From DASYKS01 sp035995205 (lineage in GTDB: Bacteria; Acidobacteriota; Thermoanaerobaculia; Multivoradales; UBA5704): a stretch of 64,000 nt of DNA. Below, piece after piece: positions 51,485-59,731 of the stretch (the stretch's first letter is position 1; each line of letters begins with the position of its first letter). The stretch covers positions 1-64,000 of the forward strand of contig DASYKS010000099.1 in the NCBI GenBank assembly GCA_035995205.1, in the 5' to 3' direction. Under the pieces are notes generated by a model. The model was given only the letters and a program-made list of their open reading frames with translations, made no database searches and had not been told where the DNA came from. Position numbers and translations under genes: made by a program.

Positions 51485-53650
51485 TCACCGCACAATGCGG
51501 AGCGCGATGTCATAGCCATATTTCGGCGACGTGATACTACAAGGTGTGCGGCCGTTGCATGACTCCGGCGAAGGATTCCAGTTGATCGTTTCCTGTGTCA
51601 GCGGGGTCCCGGAGGGATTGGTCGGGTCGAGCCACGAGACCGTGAAAATCCCCGGTTTCGAGCCGAGATGGAGCCTCAAATCGACCTCTTGGTAGCGGGA
51701 TGTCGGTCGGCGGCGACCGTCATAGGCATCAAGGGCAAGGTTGGTGCCCGCGCATCGCAGCGCATTGTTCGGTTGCCGTGCGAAGTCGTCATTGTCCAGT
51801 TTGCACCGTGGCGAAGAGTGGTGAATGTAGAGCAGAAACTTCCGCCCGGCATCCGCCGTCTGCCACCCCCCTGATTCCATCGCCGCCCAGTGCTTTCGGG
51901 AGAGCGTCGCCGTGTCCCAACTTGTGTCGGTCGGATACGCTCCGACCTCCACCCAAGCCGTACCTTGGAAGGTGGAAGGCGGCACGACATTGGGTGCGGA
52001 GGGCGCGAGCGAGAAAACGGGGAAGCCGGTCGATAGAAATGCGCCGATCTTGCCCAATTGGGTACGTACCTTCTGGCCGTTGTCGGAGTCGTAGATGTAG
52101 CCGAAGTGGTCGAACGCTCCGCCACCGCCAAGGAGAAACTCCCACGCCTCGGCGCGCACCGGGTCGGGCAGGCCGAATTGGCGGGCGTCCGGGGTGGTGG
52201 ACGGGATGTCGGTTTTGAAGGTGCGCGTCCCCTTCTCGCCGAAGAACGGCGTGATGTTGTCCTCCTTCATCCCGAGGACTTTTTTCAGATTGCGGTAGCC
52301 GCGGACCAAGCTGATCGCGCCGAGGTCAAGATGGGTACCCGCCGTGCCAGGAAATCCGGGTTTGTCATTCGTTTTTACCTGCGTGTAGTGCCCGTTGATC
52401 ACGTCCGGCCGGCAGTTGTCCGGACTCGCGACGCTGCAAGGTGGGGTGGCAGCCGGTACCGTCTTCCAGAGGTTCGCAGCGGTGGTCGTAAACGGCTGTA
52501 CCGCCACCGGATGCCGGGCCTTGAGCGGCCGGCCGGGAAACTGAGCGTTTGGGCGGTAGTCGTCTTCGGCCTGGCGCAGGTAGGCGATCATCTCTTGCTG
52601 CCACTTGGCCGCGAGCAACGGATCGGTGTCCGGCTGTTCCGGTTCATTCGCGATCTCCCAATAAACGTTGTCGTAGCACCAGAGCCACTGGACCGTCCAG
52701 GTGATCACGTTCTTTTGAAAATCCCGCATCCGCAGGTCCGCCGGGTGGCTGCCGGTGATCTTGACCGCGGACCAGCGCGAATCGGTGAATCCGACGGATT
52801 CGAGCATCGTGCTCGGTGGGGGCTTCAGCGCCTTGGCGATGTTGCTCTGGGCCAACCAAAGGCTGGGCGGCCCGCCCTCGAACGGCGCGAACAGGGTAAC
52901 CTCGACGAACAGATCCTGCTTCTTGGCCGCGATCACCACTTCACGCAGGCGGTTGAAGTAGTCGTCGTTGAAAATGTCGAGCCGGTAATACCCCTTCTCG
53001 GCGATGAACTTGAACGGCTGGTTGCGGGCTTTTTTTGCCTGGGTGTTCCATGCGCTCGGATCGTTCGGATCGGCGCCGAGCACCACCCACAGGCGGATCT
53101 TGTTCAGCCCTTTCGCCTTGGCGTCGGCGAGGATCCGGGGGTAGTTCTGGGCGACGTGGGCGCCGTCGCCCGGCAGGCTACCGTAGAGACACTTCTTGGC
53201 ATCTTCGAGGTCGAGATGGCAGCCGGCGTCGGCCGAGACGCCGACCATCAGGACCGGCTGCTGCGCGTAGGTGAAGTAGCGCCCGTCCGAGGCGCGGATT
53301 CCGAGCGGGGTCACCGGGTTCGTCCACCCTTCGCAGGTGGTCGGCGTCACGGTCTGGGAGGGGCCCAGCGGGGCGATCCCTTCGGGGAGTCCGAGCTCTT
53401 CGACCGCGATGTCAGGATCGAGTGTCCCTTCGATGAGCGGCTGGCCGAATACGACGAGGTCTACTGAAGGAGTGGGGTCGCCGTCGACCCCCGGATCTTG
53501 GCGTGGGGCGGGACCGTAGGGAATGTCGATTTCCACGTCCGCGGGGTCGGTTTGAGCGGGTAGGGGTGGCGAAAGGAGCGCGGCGAGCAGCAAGAGGAGC
53601 GCGAGCGGGGCGAGGGCGATCGGACGAAATCGGATCTTTGAGAATCGCAT
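51485..53650 (-). CDS. Secreted glycoside-hydrolase-like protein (clan GH-A type fold)
   Basis: 721 residues. Signal peptide (residues about 8-33, PIALAPLALLLLLAALLSPP). A central TIM-barrel-like part has GVSADAGCHLDLEDAKKC, GLNKIRLWVVLG, FVEVTLFAPFEGGPPSLW, and VYWEIANEPEQPDTD with Glu336 after Asn, the acid/base pattern of clan GH-A enzymes such as GH5. Glu472 in TPFFGEKGTRTF could be the nucleophile. The C-terminal part is beta-rich. The exact family and substrate are unknown. It is divergent from the HTH-TPR gene over 193 bases. Confidence 0.72.
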   Translation of the reverse strand: MRFSKIRFRPIALAPLALLLLLAALLSPPLPAQTDPADVEIDIPYGPAPRQDPGVDGDPTPSVDLVVFGQPLIEGTLDPDIAVEELGLPEGIAPLGPSQTVTPTTCEGWTNPVTPLGIRASDGRYFTYAQQPVLMVGVSADAGCHLDLEDAKKCLYGSLPGDGAHVAQNYPRILADAKAKGLNKIRLWVVLGADPNDPSAWNTQAKKARNQPFKFIAEKGYYRLDIFNDDYFNRLREVVIAAKKQDLFVEVTLFAPFEGGPPSLWLAQSNIAKALKPPPSTMLESVGFTDSRWSAVKITGSHPADLRMRDFQKNVITWTVQWLWCYDNVYWEIANEPEQPDTDPLLAAKWQQEMIAYLRQAEDDYRPNAQFPGRPLKARHPVAVQPFTTTAANLWKTVPAATPPCSVASPDNCRPDVINGHYTQVKTNDKPGFPGTAGTHLDLGAISLVRGYRNLKKVLGMKEDNITPFFGEKGTRTFKTDIPSTTPDARQFGLPDPVRAEAWEFLLGGGGAFDHFGYIYDSDNGQKVRTQLGKIGAFLSTGFPVFSLAPSAPNVVPPSTFQGTAWVEVGAYPTDTSWDTATLSRKHWAAMESGGWQTADAGRKFLLYIHHSSPRCKLDNDDFARQPNNALRCAGTNLALDAYDGRRRPTSRYQEVDLRLHLGSKPGIFTVSWLDPTNPSGTPLTQETINWNPSPESCNGRTPCSITSPKYGYDIALRIVR

Positions 53651-53843
53651 GATAGCTCATTGTAGCGTTATCTATCGGATAGCCGTTCGACCAACAGGGT
53701 AAGCCGGTATCCCTCTTCCGGATCGCCTCGCCGATACGACTCTGTCCAAAGGTATCGCCCGCCGACGAATTTTTACGGATTTGTCCCTTGGGAGGCTCCT
53801 CAGGCTACTAACTATTCAAAGAGAACCCATTATCGGAGGCCCG

Positions 53844-55318
53844 ATGGGCAAGACCCCGAACCGGCCGGCCAAGAGCCGGAGCGCGGCGACCAACACCGCC
53901 CTGCGCATGGTGCGCAGTGGCTTGCGGCTGCACCAGCGAGAGGTCGGGGTGCGGATCGGCGCGACGAAGAGCCAGGTCAAAGAGATCGAGAACGGCCGCA
54001 AGACGCTGTCGCGTTCGGAGTACGAAGAGGCGCTCGGCAAGCTGGGCGTGCCGCCGTACGCTGCGCCGGTATTGCTCGGCGTCGCCGAGGTGCTCGACGG
54101 GGAGGTGGCGGAGTCCGACGAGCTGTTCTCCCTGCCGGCCGAGGCACGGCTGGAACGCGAGCGCGCCGCCTTGGAGGCCGCGGAGGAGACGCGCCGGAGC
54201 TTTGACGACGAGGCTTACGCCCTCCGCTTTGCCGCGGACCGCGCCGAGGCGGCGGAGCTTTGGCAACAGCTCGCGGCGGTAGGCGCCGACCGGCGCAAGC
54301 CGCTCACGGTGGCGGCACGGTTCCGCCGCTGGGCCTTGGCGGAACGGCTCTCCCAGGAGAGCGTCCGTGTTGCGCCGCACGACCCGCATGAAGCCGTCTC
54401 GCTCGCCCGCCTGGCGCTCGGCGTCGGCGGTAGGGTACGCGGACCGGCCGGGTTTCGCGGCCGGCGGAAGCGTTCGGCCGGTGGCACCTGGGCAACGCTT
54501 TGCGGGTCGGCAACGACCTCGACGGCGGGGATCGCGAATTCGCCCGCGCCGCCGGGCTTTGGGTTCCTCCGGAGCCGGGCGCGCCCTGCCCGCTCGACGA
54601 AGGCCGCCGGTTCGACCTCGAAGCGTCGCTCCGTCGCGACCAGCGGCGCTTCCCCGAGGCGTTGGTGTTGATTGACCAGGCGCTCGCCCGTGCGGCGGGC
54701 GGGCCGGCGACCGGCCGGCTGCTCAACAACAAGGCGTTCGGTCTCGAACAGGCCGGCGACAGCGCCGCGGCGGTCGCGGTGCTGCGCGAAGCACTGCCGT
54801 TGGTCGATGCGCAGGGAGAGGAACGCCACCGATTCAGCGTCCGGTTCAACCTCGCGGTCAACCTGCTGGCGCTCGACCGGGTGGCGGAGGCTGCGGTGCT
54901 GGTGCCGGCGGTGCGGGGGCTTGCTCTCGCCCAACGCCTCGAATTCGACCTGCTGCGGGTCAACTGGCTCGAAGGGCGGCTCGCCGCCGGAGAGGGGCGG
55001 CGAAACGAAGCGATCGCTCAAATCGCCGAGGCGGCCGACCGCTTCGCCGAGCGGAACATGCCGTACGACGCGGCACTCGCTGCCCTGGACCTCGCGGCGC
55101 TGCTGCTCGAAGCCGGTCGGGCGGCGGAGGCGGAGGCGCGGGTGGCCCACGCCATGCCGATCTTCTTGGCCTGGGGAATCGACCGCGAGGCGCTCGCGAG
55201 CTTGCGGCTGTTCCTGGACGCGCTCAAGCAACAGCGGGCGACCGCCGCGCTCGCCCGTGCGGCGGCCGTCGCCTGGCGACACTTTGGCGGCGTGCCGCCG
55301 CGCAAGAGGATGCGATGA
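53844..55318 (+). pseudogene. HTH-TPR regulator 1, frameshifted
   Basis: ATG 53844, GGAGG four bases upstream. An XRE-like HTH (residues about 18-70, REVGVRIGATKSQVKEIENG) is followed by TPR-like helices. The frame breaks at about 54462-54472: before it reads GPAGFRGRR, after it (minus one base) AFGRWHLGNALRVGNDLDGG. The joined text aligns without gaps with GWRSRNRGYALGHVGNARRV of the second HTH-TPR gene. The length of 1475 bases (one short of 492 codons) fits one missing base. Intact, it would have 491 residues. Confidence 0.8.
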
Positions 55319-55337
55319 GTCGAATTGCGTTGAGCCG

Positions 55338-55652
55338 CTACCGGCCGCACCGGCCGTCGGGGTCGATGCCGCACCTCTCCTGGCGGAGGATGGGCGCGGG
55401 GGCACAGGCACCGTTCGGGTCGAGGGCACACCCTTCCGGCCGGGCGGCAGGTGCCTCTTTGCATTGGCCGTTCGTGTCAATTCCGCACCCCGCTTCGGAC
55501 CAGATCGAGGTGACGAAGCGCCAGAGCCGGTCGAGCAGTGGCGGCCCGGCGCCGAGCGGTGCGGCGTTCGCGGGGGGGGGCGAAAGGGCGAAAAGCAAGA
55601 GCAGGAGGAGGAAGGGCGGGGCGGCGGCGCGAAGCGGCGATCGGTGGGGCAT
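55338..55652 (-). CDS. Small secreted peptide with CGIDPNG-type repeats
   Basis: 104 residues from ATG 55652, with AAGGAGAA six bases upstream. Signal peptide LRAAAPPFLLLLLLFALS through PPPANAAP (about residue 27). The mature part has three similar units: CGIDTNGQC, CALDPNGAC and CGIDPDGRC. Each has two Cys around a D-x-N/D-G turn, which could bind calcium or form disulfides. It lies between the two HTH-TPR genes, convergent with the first and divergent from the second. Its role as a signal or ligand is a hypothesis. The frame is open upstream to 55790, but this start is the only good one. Confidence 0.78.
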   Translation of the reverse strand: MPHRSPLRAAAPPFLLLLLLFALSPPPANAAPLGAGPPLLDRLWRFVTSIWSEAGCGIDTNGQCKEAPAARPEGCALDPNGACAPAPILRQERCGIDPDGRCGR

Positions 55653-55735
55653 GAGCGGTTCTCCTTGGATTGCCTCGAACGGTCCCGCGGCCGGGATGGC
55701 CGAGGCGCTCGGGGCCGGGAACGATCGTGACGCAA

Positions 55736-55753
55736 AACCCACCGCGGTGGGTT
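55736..55753. promoter_or_regulatory. Perfect 18-base palindrome in divergent intergenic region
   Basis: AACCCACCGCGGTGGGTT is a perfect palindrome. It lies in the 160-base region between the divergent small secreted peptide gene and HTH-TPR gene 2, 59 bases from the latter's start. Its position is right for an operator controlling both. Confidence 0.72.
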
Positions 55754-55812
55754 CGAGGAACGGGACGGCAATCATGAACCGGAACGCCACAGCCCGGCGA
55801 GGGAGCCTCTAG

Positions 55813-57231
55813 ATGACGCGGCGCGTACGGACGGCAACCGGCTGGGACGCCTCCCCCTCAACGGCACCGCCGTTGCCGGAGGCGAATCAGCGCTCTGCCC
55901 TCACCGTCTGCCTGCTCACGACCCTGGTCGGCCGGCGGCAGAACCTGATGGCGCGGAAGATCGGCGTCTCCGAGCGGCGAATGACCCACTACAGATCGGG
56001 CAAAGTGATACCGCGGCCGCGGGTCCTCGGTCGAATGGCCAAGGCGGCGGGTGTATCGGTACCCTGGATCGAAGCCGTGGTGGCGGACGTCTTCCTCTTT
56101 CGCCGCTTGGCGGGCGTTGCGGTGGACGCAGCCATGGCGGGCGATCTCGCTTCCCTGGTGGGGCGTCGGCTGGAAGGGCGTCTCGCCCCGCGGGCCGAAG
56201 CGCTCCGCGCGGCGCTTCGCCGGCCGGACGTGGAGGTTCCCGTCCCCGAAGAGGGCGACCGTGCGGCGGCGGTATCGCTCTGGGCACTCTTGGAAGCCGT
56301 GTCCCCCGAGGAGCGTGAAGCCCGTGTGATCGATGACGAATCGTTCCACCACTGGGCGCTCGCCGAGCGGGTCGCGGCGCAGAGCACGCGGACGGCGGCA
56401 AGAGACCCCGCCGCAGCGCTCCAGCTCGCTCAGCTCGCTCTGCTCGCGCTGCGGATCGCCGAGCTGATCCCAGGTGGAGCGGGCTGGCGCTCGCGCAACC
56501 GAGGCTACGCGCTCGGCCACGTCGGCAACGCACGGCGGGTAGGCAATCAGTTGCCGGCCGCGGAGCGCGACTTCGTGCGTGCACGGCGGCTGTTCGAAGC
56601 GGGTGCCGCGGACGACCCAGGGTTGCTGGACGCTTCGCGCCTGTTCGACCTCGAAGCGTCGCTCCGCCGCGCGCAACGCAACGTCCCGCTCACTTTGGCC
56701 CTGCTCGACAAGGCGCGGACGGCGGCACGCACGCAGGACGCGGTGGGCCGCGTTCTGGTCAATCGTGGAGTGGCGCTGGAACAGTTCGGACGCACGGCCG
56801 AGGCAGTGCCGGTGCTCCGGGAAGCGATCCCACTGCTCGACGAAAACGAAGAACCTCGCGTGCTCTGCGTCGCTTACTTCAACCTTGCCGTCGACCTGCT
56901 CGATCTGGGCCGGCTCACGGAGGCCCAGGCGCTACTGCCCGATGTGCGCGCGCGGGCCGAGCGTATCGGCTACCGGCGCGACCTGCTGCGCGTGCGCTGG
57001 CTCGAAGCCCGATTCGAGATCGCTCGCGGCCGGCGCGCCGAAGGGGTCGCCGCGCTCGACCGGGTTCGCGCCGAGTTCGTCGCCGACAGAATGCCGTACG
57101 ATGCGGCGCTTGCCGCCCTGGTGCTGGCCACCCTCCACCTCGACCGGCGGGATGCGATAAGCGCCGCCAAAGCGCGCGAGCTCGCCAAAGACGTTTTCCC
57201 CGTTTTCGAGGCCCAAGGCCGTCCGCCGTGA
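55813..57231 (+). CDS. HTH-TPR regulator 2, C-terminally truncated
   Basis: 472 residues from ATG 55813, GGGAG about eight bases upstream. The N-terminal HTH (residues about 38-90, LMARKIGVSERRMTHYRSGK) is followed by a long helical TPR region (LFDLEASLRRAQRNVPLTLA, LINRGVALEQFGRTAEAVPV-like units, YDAALAALVLATLHLDRRDA). The stop TGA at 57229-57231 falls where the paralog continues. In the same frame the text goes on as GLAAVRLFVAAAQREAATAE to 57336, matching the paralog's ASLRLFLDALKQQRATAALA. So about 35 residues seem lost by a nonsense change. Regulators of this build often sense peptides or stress. Confidence 0.8.
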   Translation: MTRRVRTATGWDASPSTAPPLPEANQRSALTVCLLTTLVGRRQNLMARKIGVSERRMTHYRSGKVIPRPRVLGRMAKAAGVSVPWIEAVVADVFLFRRLAGVAVDAAMAGDLASLVGRRLEGRLAPRAEALRAALRRPDVEVPVPEEGDRAAAVSLWALLEAVSPEEREARVIDDESFHHWALAERVAAQSTRTAARDPAAALQLAQLALLALRIAELIPGGAGWRSRNRGYALGHVGNARRVGNQLPAAERDFVRARRLFEAGAADDPGLLDASRLFDLEASLRRAQRNVPLTLALLDKARTAARTQDAVGRVLVNRGVALEQFGRTAEAVPVLREAIPLLDENEEPRVLCVAYFNLAVDLLDLGRLTEAQALLPDVRARAERIGYRRDLLRVRWLEARFEIARGRRAEGVAALDRVRAEFVADRMPYDAALAALVLATLHLDRRDAISAAKARELAKDVFPVFEAQGRPP

Positions 57232-57533
57232 GGCCTCGCCGCCGTCCGGCTGTTCGTGGCAGCGGCGCAACGCGAAGCCGCCACGGCCGAACAGGCCCGG
57301 AAGGCGCTCGCCGCACTGCGCGTCGGGCGGGCGTGAGGGGCGGACGGCCCGCGACACCCTCGTATCGCACCGGTTGACCAGCGAGCCGGGCCAGATCACT
57401 ACTGGTCTGGACCAATGGGCCAGAACAGGCAGCAGTTCTTTTAGCTGGGCTGATCGCGAAGTAGGCGACGCCCGCACAGGCGCCCCTCTCCAGGGATTGA
57501 CACTCTTCTGTGCCTACGTACAATTTCAAAACT
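57232..57533. other. Remnant of HTH-TPR 2 C-terminus and upstream region of next gene
   Basis: 57232-57336 is the in-frame continuation of the HTH-TPR 2 gene beyond its stop. The rest to 57496 shows no gene, repeat or RNA that I can support. A strong promoter at 57497-57524 ends the stretch. Confidence 0.6.
57497..57524 (+). promoter_or_regulatory. Strong promoter, probably leaderless transcript
   Basis: TTGACA (57497-57502), 16 bases, TACAAT (57519-57524). The start site should fall at about 57531, three bases before the ATG at 57534. No Shine-Dalgarno is present, so the transcript is probably leaderless or nearly so. Confidence 0.75.
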
Positions 57534-58637
57534 ATGAAACCGCAGAGCCGTCGCCCCCTTCTCCTCGTCGCCCTGCTTGCCGCCCTCTTCGCGCAAGCCT
57601 CCCTCGCCGCCAATCCGGGTCAGTGCCCGGCCATCCACCGGCCGATGCCTACGGCCGAGGAACGGCAGCACCTGGAGCCGCTCTTCCTCTTGCGCTGCTT
57701 CCTGTCGATCGACGAGATCGACCTCGTGGCCGGCTCGCTCGATCATGACGCTCAGACGTCGGTGACCGACCCCGCCTTCGACAGCGGCGAGCTCAACCCG
57801 GACGGGTCGCTACGGCCGCCGCTTTCCGGCGCCCAGATCGCGGCCCTGATCAAGATGCATTCGGTCCTCGACCCGGACATGCGGGCCGGCGCGATCATTC
57901 GCAAGTTCATTCCGAACTCGGACGTCGGCGGCTTTCTGTTCGGCCGCACCGTCATCGGCTCGCCCGCTTCGCCGCAGGTGGTGACGACCAACACGGTGCG
58001 CGGTTTCGTCGGTCTGGAGCGCAACACGAACGGGCTGGGAGCGGGGGAGACCGTGGCGGCGCTCGGGCTCGACTTCGAGACGACCGCGCTCGGCCAGTTC
58101 ACCGACGCGACCCAAATCCCGTTCCGCCGCAAGGTGGCCGCGGAGATCCTCGCCCATGGTCTCCATTCGATTCGCCACATCATGGTCGCCCAAGGGGCGA
58201 GCGACGCCAAAATTCCCTTGGCCAAGGATCTGCGCGAAGCGGCCGTCGCGGCCGCGGCGCTCTTCTCCAGCCGTTCGTTCGAGATGAACCGCAACGGCCA
58301 GAGCAATCCCTACACCGGTCTGGGTTATTCGGCGGACATCGGCCTGCTGACCCTCAAGGTCAACGACGGCGACGCCGGTTATCCCCTGCACCTGAACGAA
58401 GAGGACGTGATGACCGTGCCGACGCCGCTCGCGGTGGGGGATGAGCTGTTGCGCCGCAAGGCGGACGGCTCCGACCGTAGCGAGCGGGTCGTCGCCCGCT
58501 ATCTTCCGGTGCGCAACCCGGACGGCACGGTGACCAACCAGTGGGTGGTGGCCCGGAATCTGCCGCGGGCGCTCGCGCTCTACTACAGCGGGCTCTACAG
58601 CCAGGCGGCGGCGCGCGTCGCGGCGGCGGGAGGCTAG
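57534..58637 (+). CDS. Secreted protein of unknown function
   Basis: 367 residues from ATG 57534. Signal peptide (residues about 8-26, LLLVALLAALFAQASLAA). The mature part begins NPGQCPAIHRPMPTAEERQH and includes RCFLSIDEIDLVAGSLDHDA, GFVGLERNTNGLGAGETVAA, FRRKVAAEILAHGLHSIRHI, and TNQWVVARNLPRALALYYSG. I recognise no family. The stop shares a base with the next gene's GTG start (TAGTG), so they are coupled. A gene pair with a secreted first product and a small cytoplasmic second product can mark an effector and its partner, but nothing here proves that. Confidence 0.75.
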   Translation: MKPQSRRPLLLVALLAALFAQASLAANPGQCPAIHRPMPTAEERQHLEPLFLLRCFLSIDEIDLVAGSLDHDAQTSVTDPAFDSGELNPDGSLRPPLSGAQIAALIKMHSVLDPDMRAGAIIRKFIPNSDVGGFLFGRTVIGSPASPQVVTTNTVRGFVGLERNTNGLGAGETVAALGLDFETTALGQFTDATQIPFRRKVAAEILAHGLHSIRHIMVAQGASDAKIPLAKDLREAAVAAAALFSSRSFEMNRNGQSNPYTGLGYSADIGLLTLKVNDGDAGYPLHLNEEDVMTVPTPLAVGDELLRRKADGSDRSERVVARYLPVRNPDGTVTNQWVVARNLPRALALYYSGLYSQAAARVAAAGG

Positions 58638-59005
58638 TGCCGCTCAAACGGCGCGATACGACGGACGGGCCGGTTTGGGTGCGCCCGCCGTTCCGCGCCG
58701 AGGACTACGCCGCACCGCCGGACGCGGTGCGGCTGTTCGAGCGCTGGCGGGGCGACCCGGAGAGCGCCGACACGATCCTTACCGGCCGGGAGAGCCCCTT
58801 TTCCAACTACATAGAGGTCGAGCGGCAGATCCGTGAGGGGAAGACCTGGATCACCCTGCTCGAAGCGAGCCGAGAGTTTGCGATCGAGGTCGAAGCCGGC
58901 AGCTCCGGATTCGGCGCGGTCGTGGCTTTGGAACCGCGCCGCGCCTACGAGCTGGCGTGCGCTCGGGATCCGCTGCGCTCGCGGCCGGTGATCCGGGAGG
59001 CGTAG
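58637..59005 (+). CDS. Hypothetical protein coupled to the preceding secreted protein
   Basis: 122 residues from GTG 58637, overlapping the previous stop by one base. No signal peptide. It reads PLKRRDTTDGPVWVRPPFRA, DAVRLFERWRGDPESADTIL, SNYIEVERQIREGKTWITLL. The start is chosen by coupling; the frame is open upstream inside the previous gene. Family unknown. Confidence 0.6.
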   Translation: MPLKRRDTTDGPVWVRPPFRAEDYAAPPDAVRLFERWRGDPESADTILTGRESPFSNYIEVERQIREGKTWITLLEASREFAIEVEAGSSGFGAVVALEPRRAYELACARDPLRSRPVIREA

Positions 59006-59118
59006 AGTCCCGCGCGATCCGTCTCGGATTTCCGCGGTTCCTCCCACCGGGCATCCCAGAGCGCGCGCGTTCGTGGGAAGGTTCTTCAACCTCTTCCGCC
59101 GTCTCTCCGTAGAAGAAT

Positions 59119-59145
59119 CGATCGCGAAGGATTCTCTTCGGATCG
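59119..59145 (+). promoter_or_regulatory. Leader hairpin of Cys-rich peptide 2
   Basis: CGATC (59119-59123), a bulged G, CGAAG (59125-59129), loop GATTCT, CTTCG (59136-59140) and GATCG (59141-59145). It is the counterpart of the hairpin at 49185-49211, with the same bulge and loop size and one change that keeps pairing. It lies about 17 bases before the start codon. Confidence 0.65.
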
Positions 59146-59162
59146 TTCCTCGGGAGAACCCC

Positions 59163-59486
59163 ATGTCGAAGAACCGCTTCCTCGTCGCTCTCATTGCTCT
59201 CCTCGCGCTCGGCACCCTGGGCCTCGCCGAAGTCGCCTCGGCTTGCGAGCAGCAGTGCCAGATCGTGAGCCCGCCGTTCTGTCGCCGCTGTGTCGACACC
59301 GGCACCTACACGGGCGCCACCTGTAAAAACTCAGGCAGCTGCGGCTGCATCTATGTCCAGAACACCTGCGGTCTGTTCGCGGCCACGGCACCCGCCGCGG
59401 CTCCGGACTTCCTGGTCGCGGAGAGCGCGACGCCCGCACAGGCGCCCGTTTCCTTCGATCTCGATCTCGCGTTCGCGAGCCAGTAG
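59163..59486 (+). CDS. Small secreted Cys-rich protein 2
   Basis: 107 residues, ATG 59163 with CGGGAGAA upstream. Nearly the same as the protein at 49229: signal peptide MSKNRFLVALIALLALGTLG, the same Cys spacing (CEQQCQIV, PFCRRCVDTG, CKNSGSCGCIY, NTCGLF), and end SFDLDLAFASQ. The paralogs lie ten kilobases apart on the same strand and share leader, hairpin and terminator, so they are separate dispersed copies of a whole transcription unit. Function unknown. Confidence 0.85.
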   Translation: MSKNRFLVALIALLALGTLGLAEVASACEQQCQIVSPPFCRRCVDTGTYTGATCKNSGSCGCIYVQNTCGLFAATAPAAAPDFLVAESATPAQAPVSFDLDLAFASQ

Positions 59487-59513
59487 GAGAGCTCAGCTCA
59501 ACCCGGTAGGTGG

Positions 59514-59536
59514 AGCCCGGCCGGATCGGTCGGGCT
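59514..59536 (+). terminator. Rho-independent terminator after Cys-rich gene 2
   Basis: AGCCCGGCCG (59514-59523), loop GAT, CGGTCGGGCT (59527-59536), with one G-U pair, followed by CTTTTTC. Homologous to the terminator at 49580-49601. Confidence 0.88.
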
Positions 59537-59731
59537 CTTTTTCGCGGCTCGGGGAGAAAGTCAAAGCCGGCCCTTGCGGCTTGTGTGGCCGTCTCAAGGT
59601 GCGGCGAGCATCGGGCCAAGCCTTGAGAACCTCCGCGGATCTTGCTAAGCTTCCGATAGTCAAATAGCGAAATCCCAACCCGCTTGCCCCGTCCTTCTTT
59701 GCGAACGGAATCGAACGGAAAGGAAACCGCG

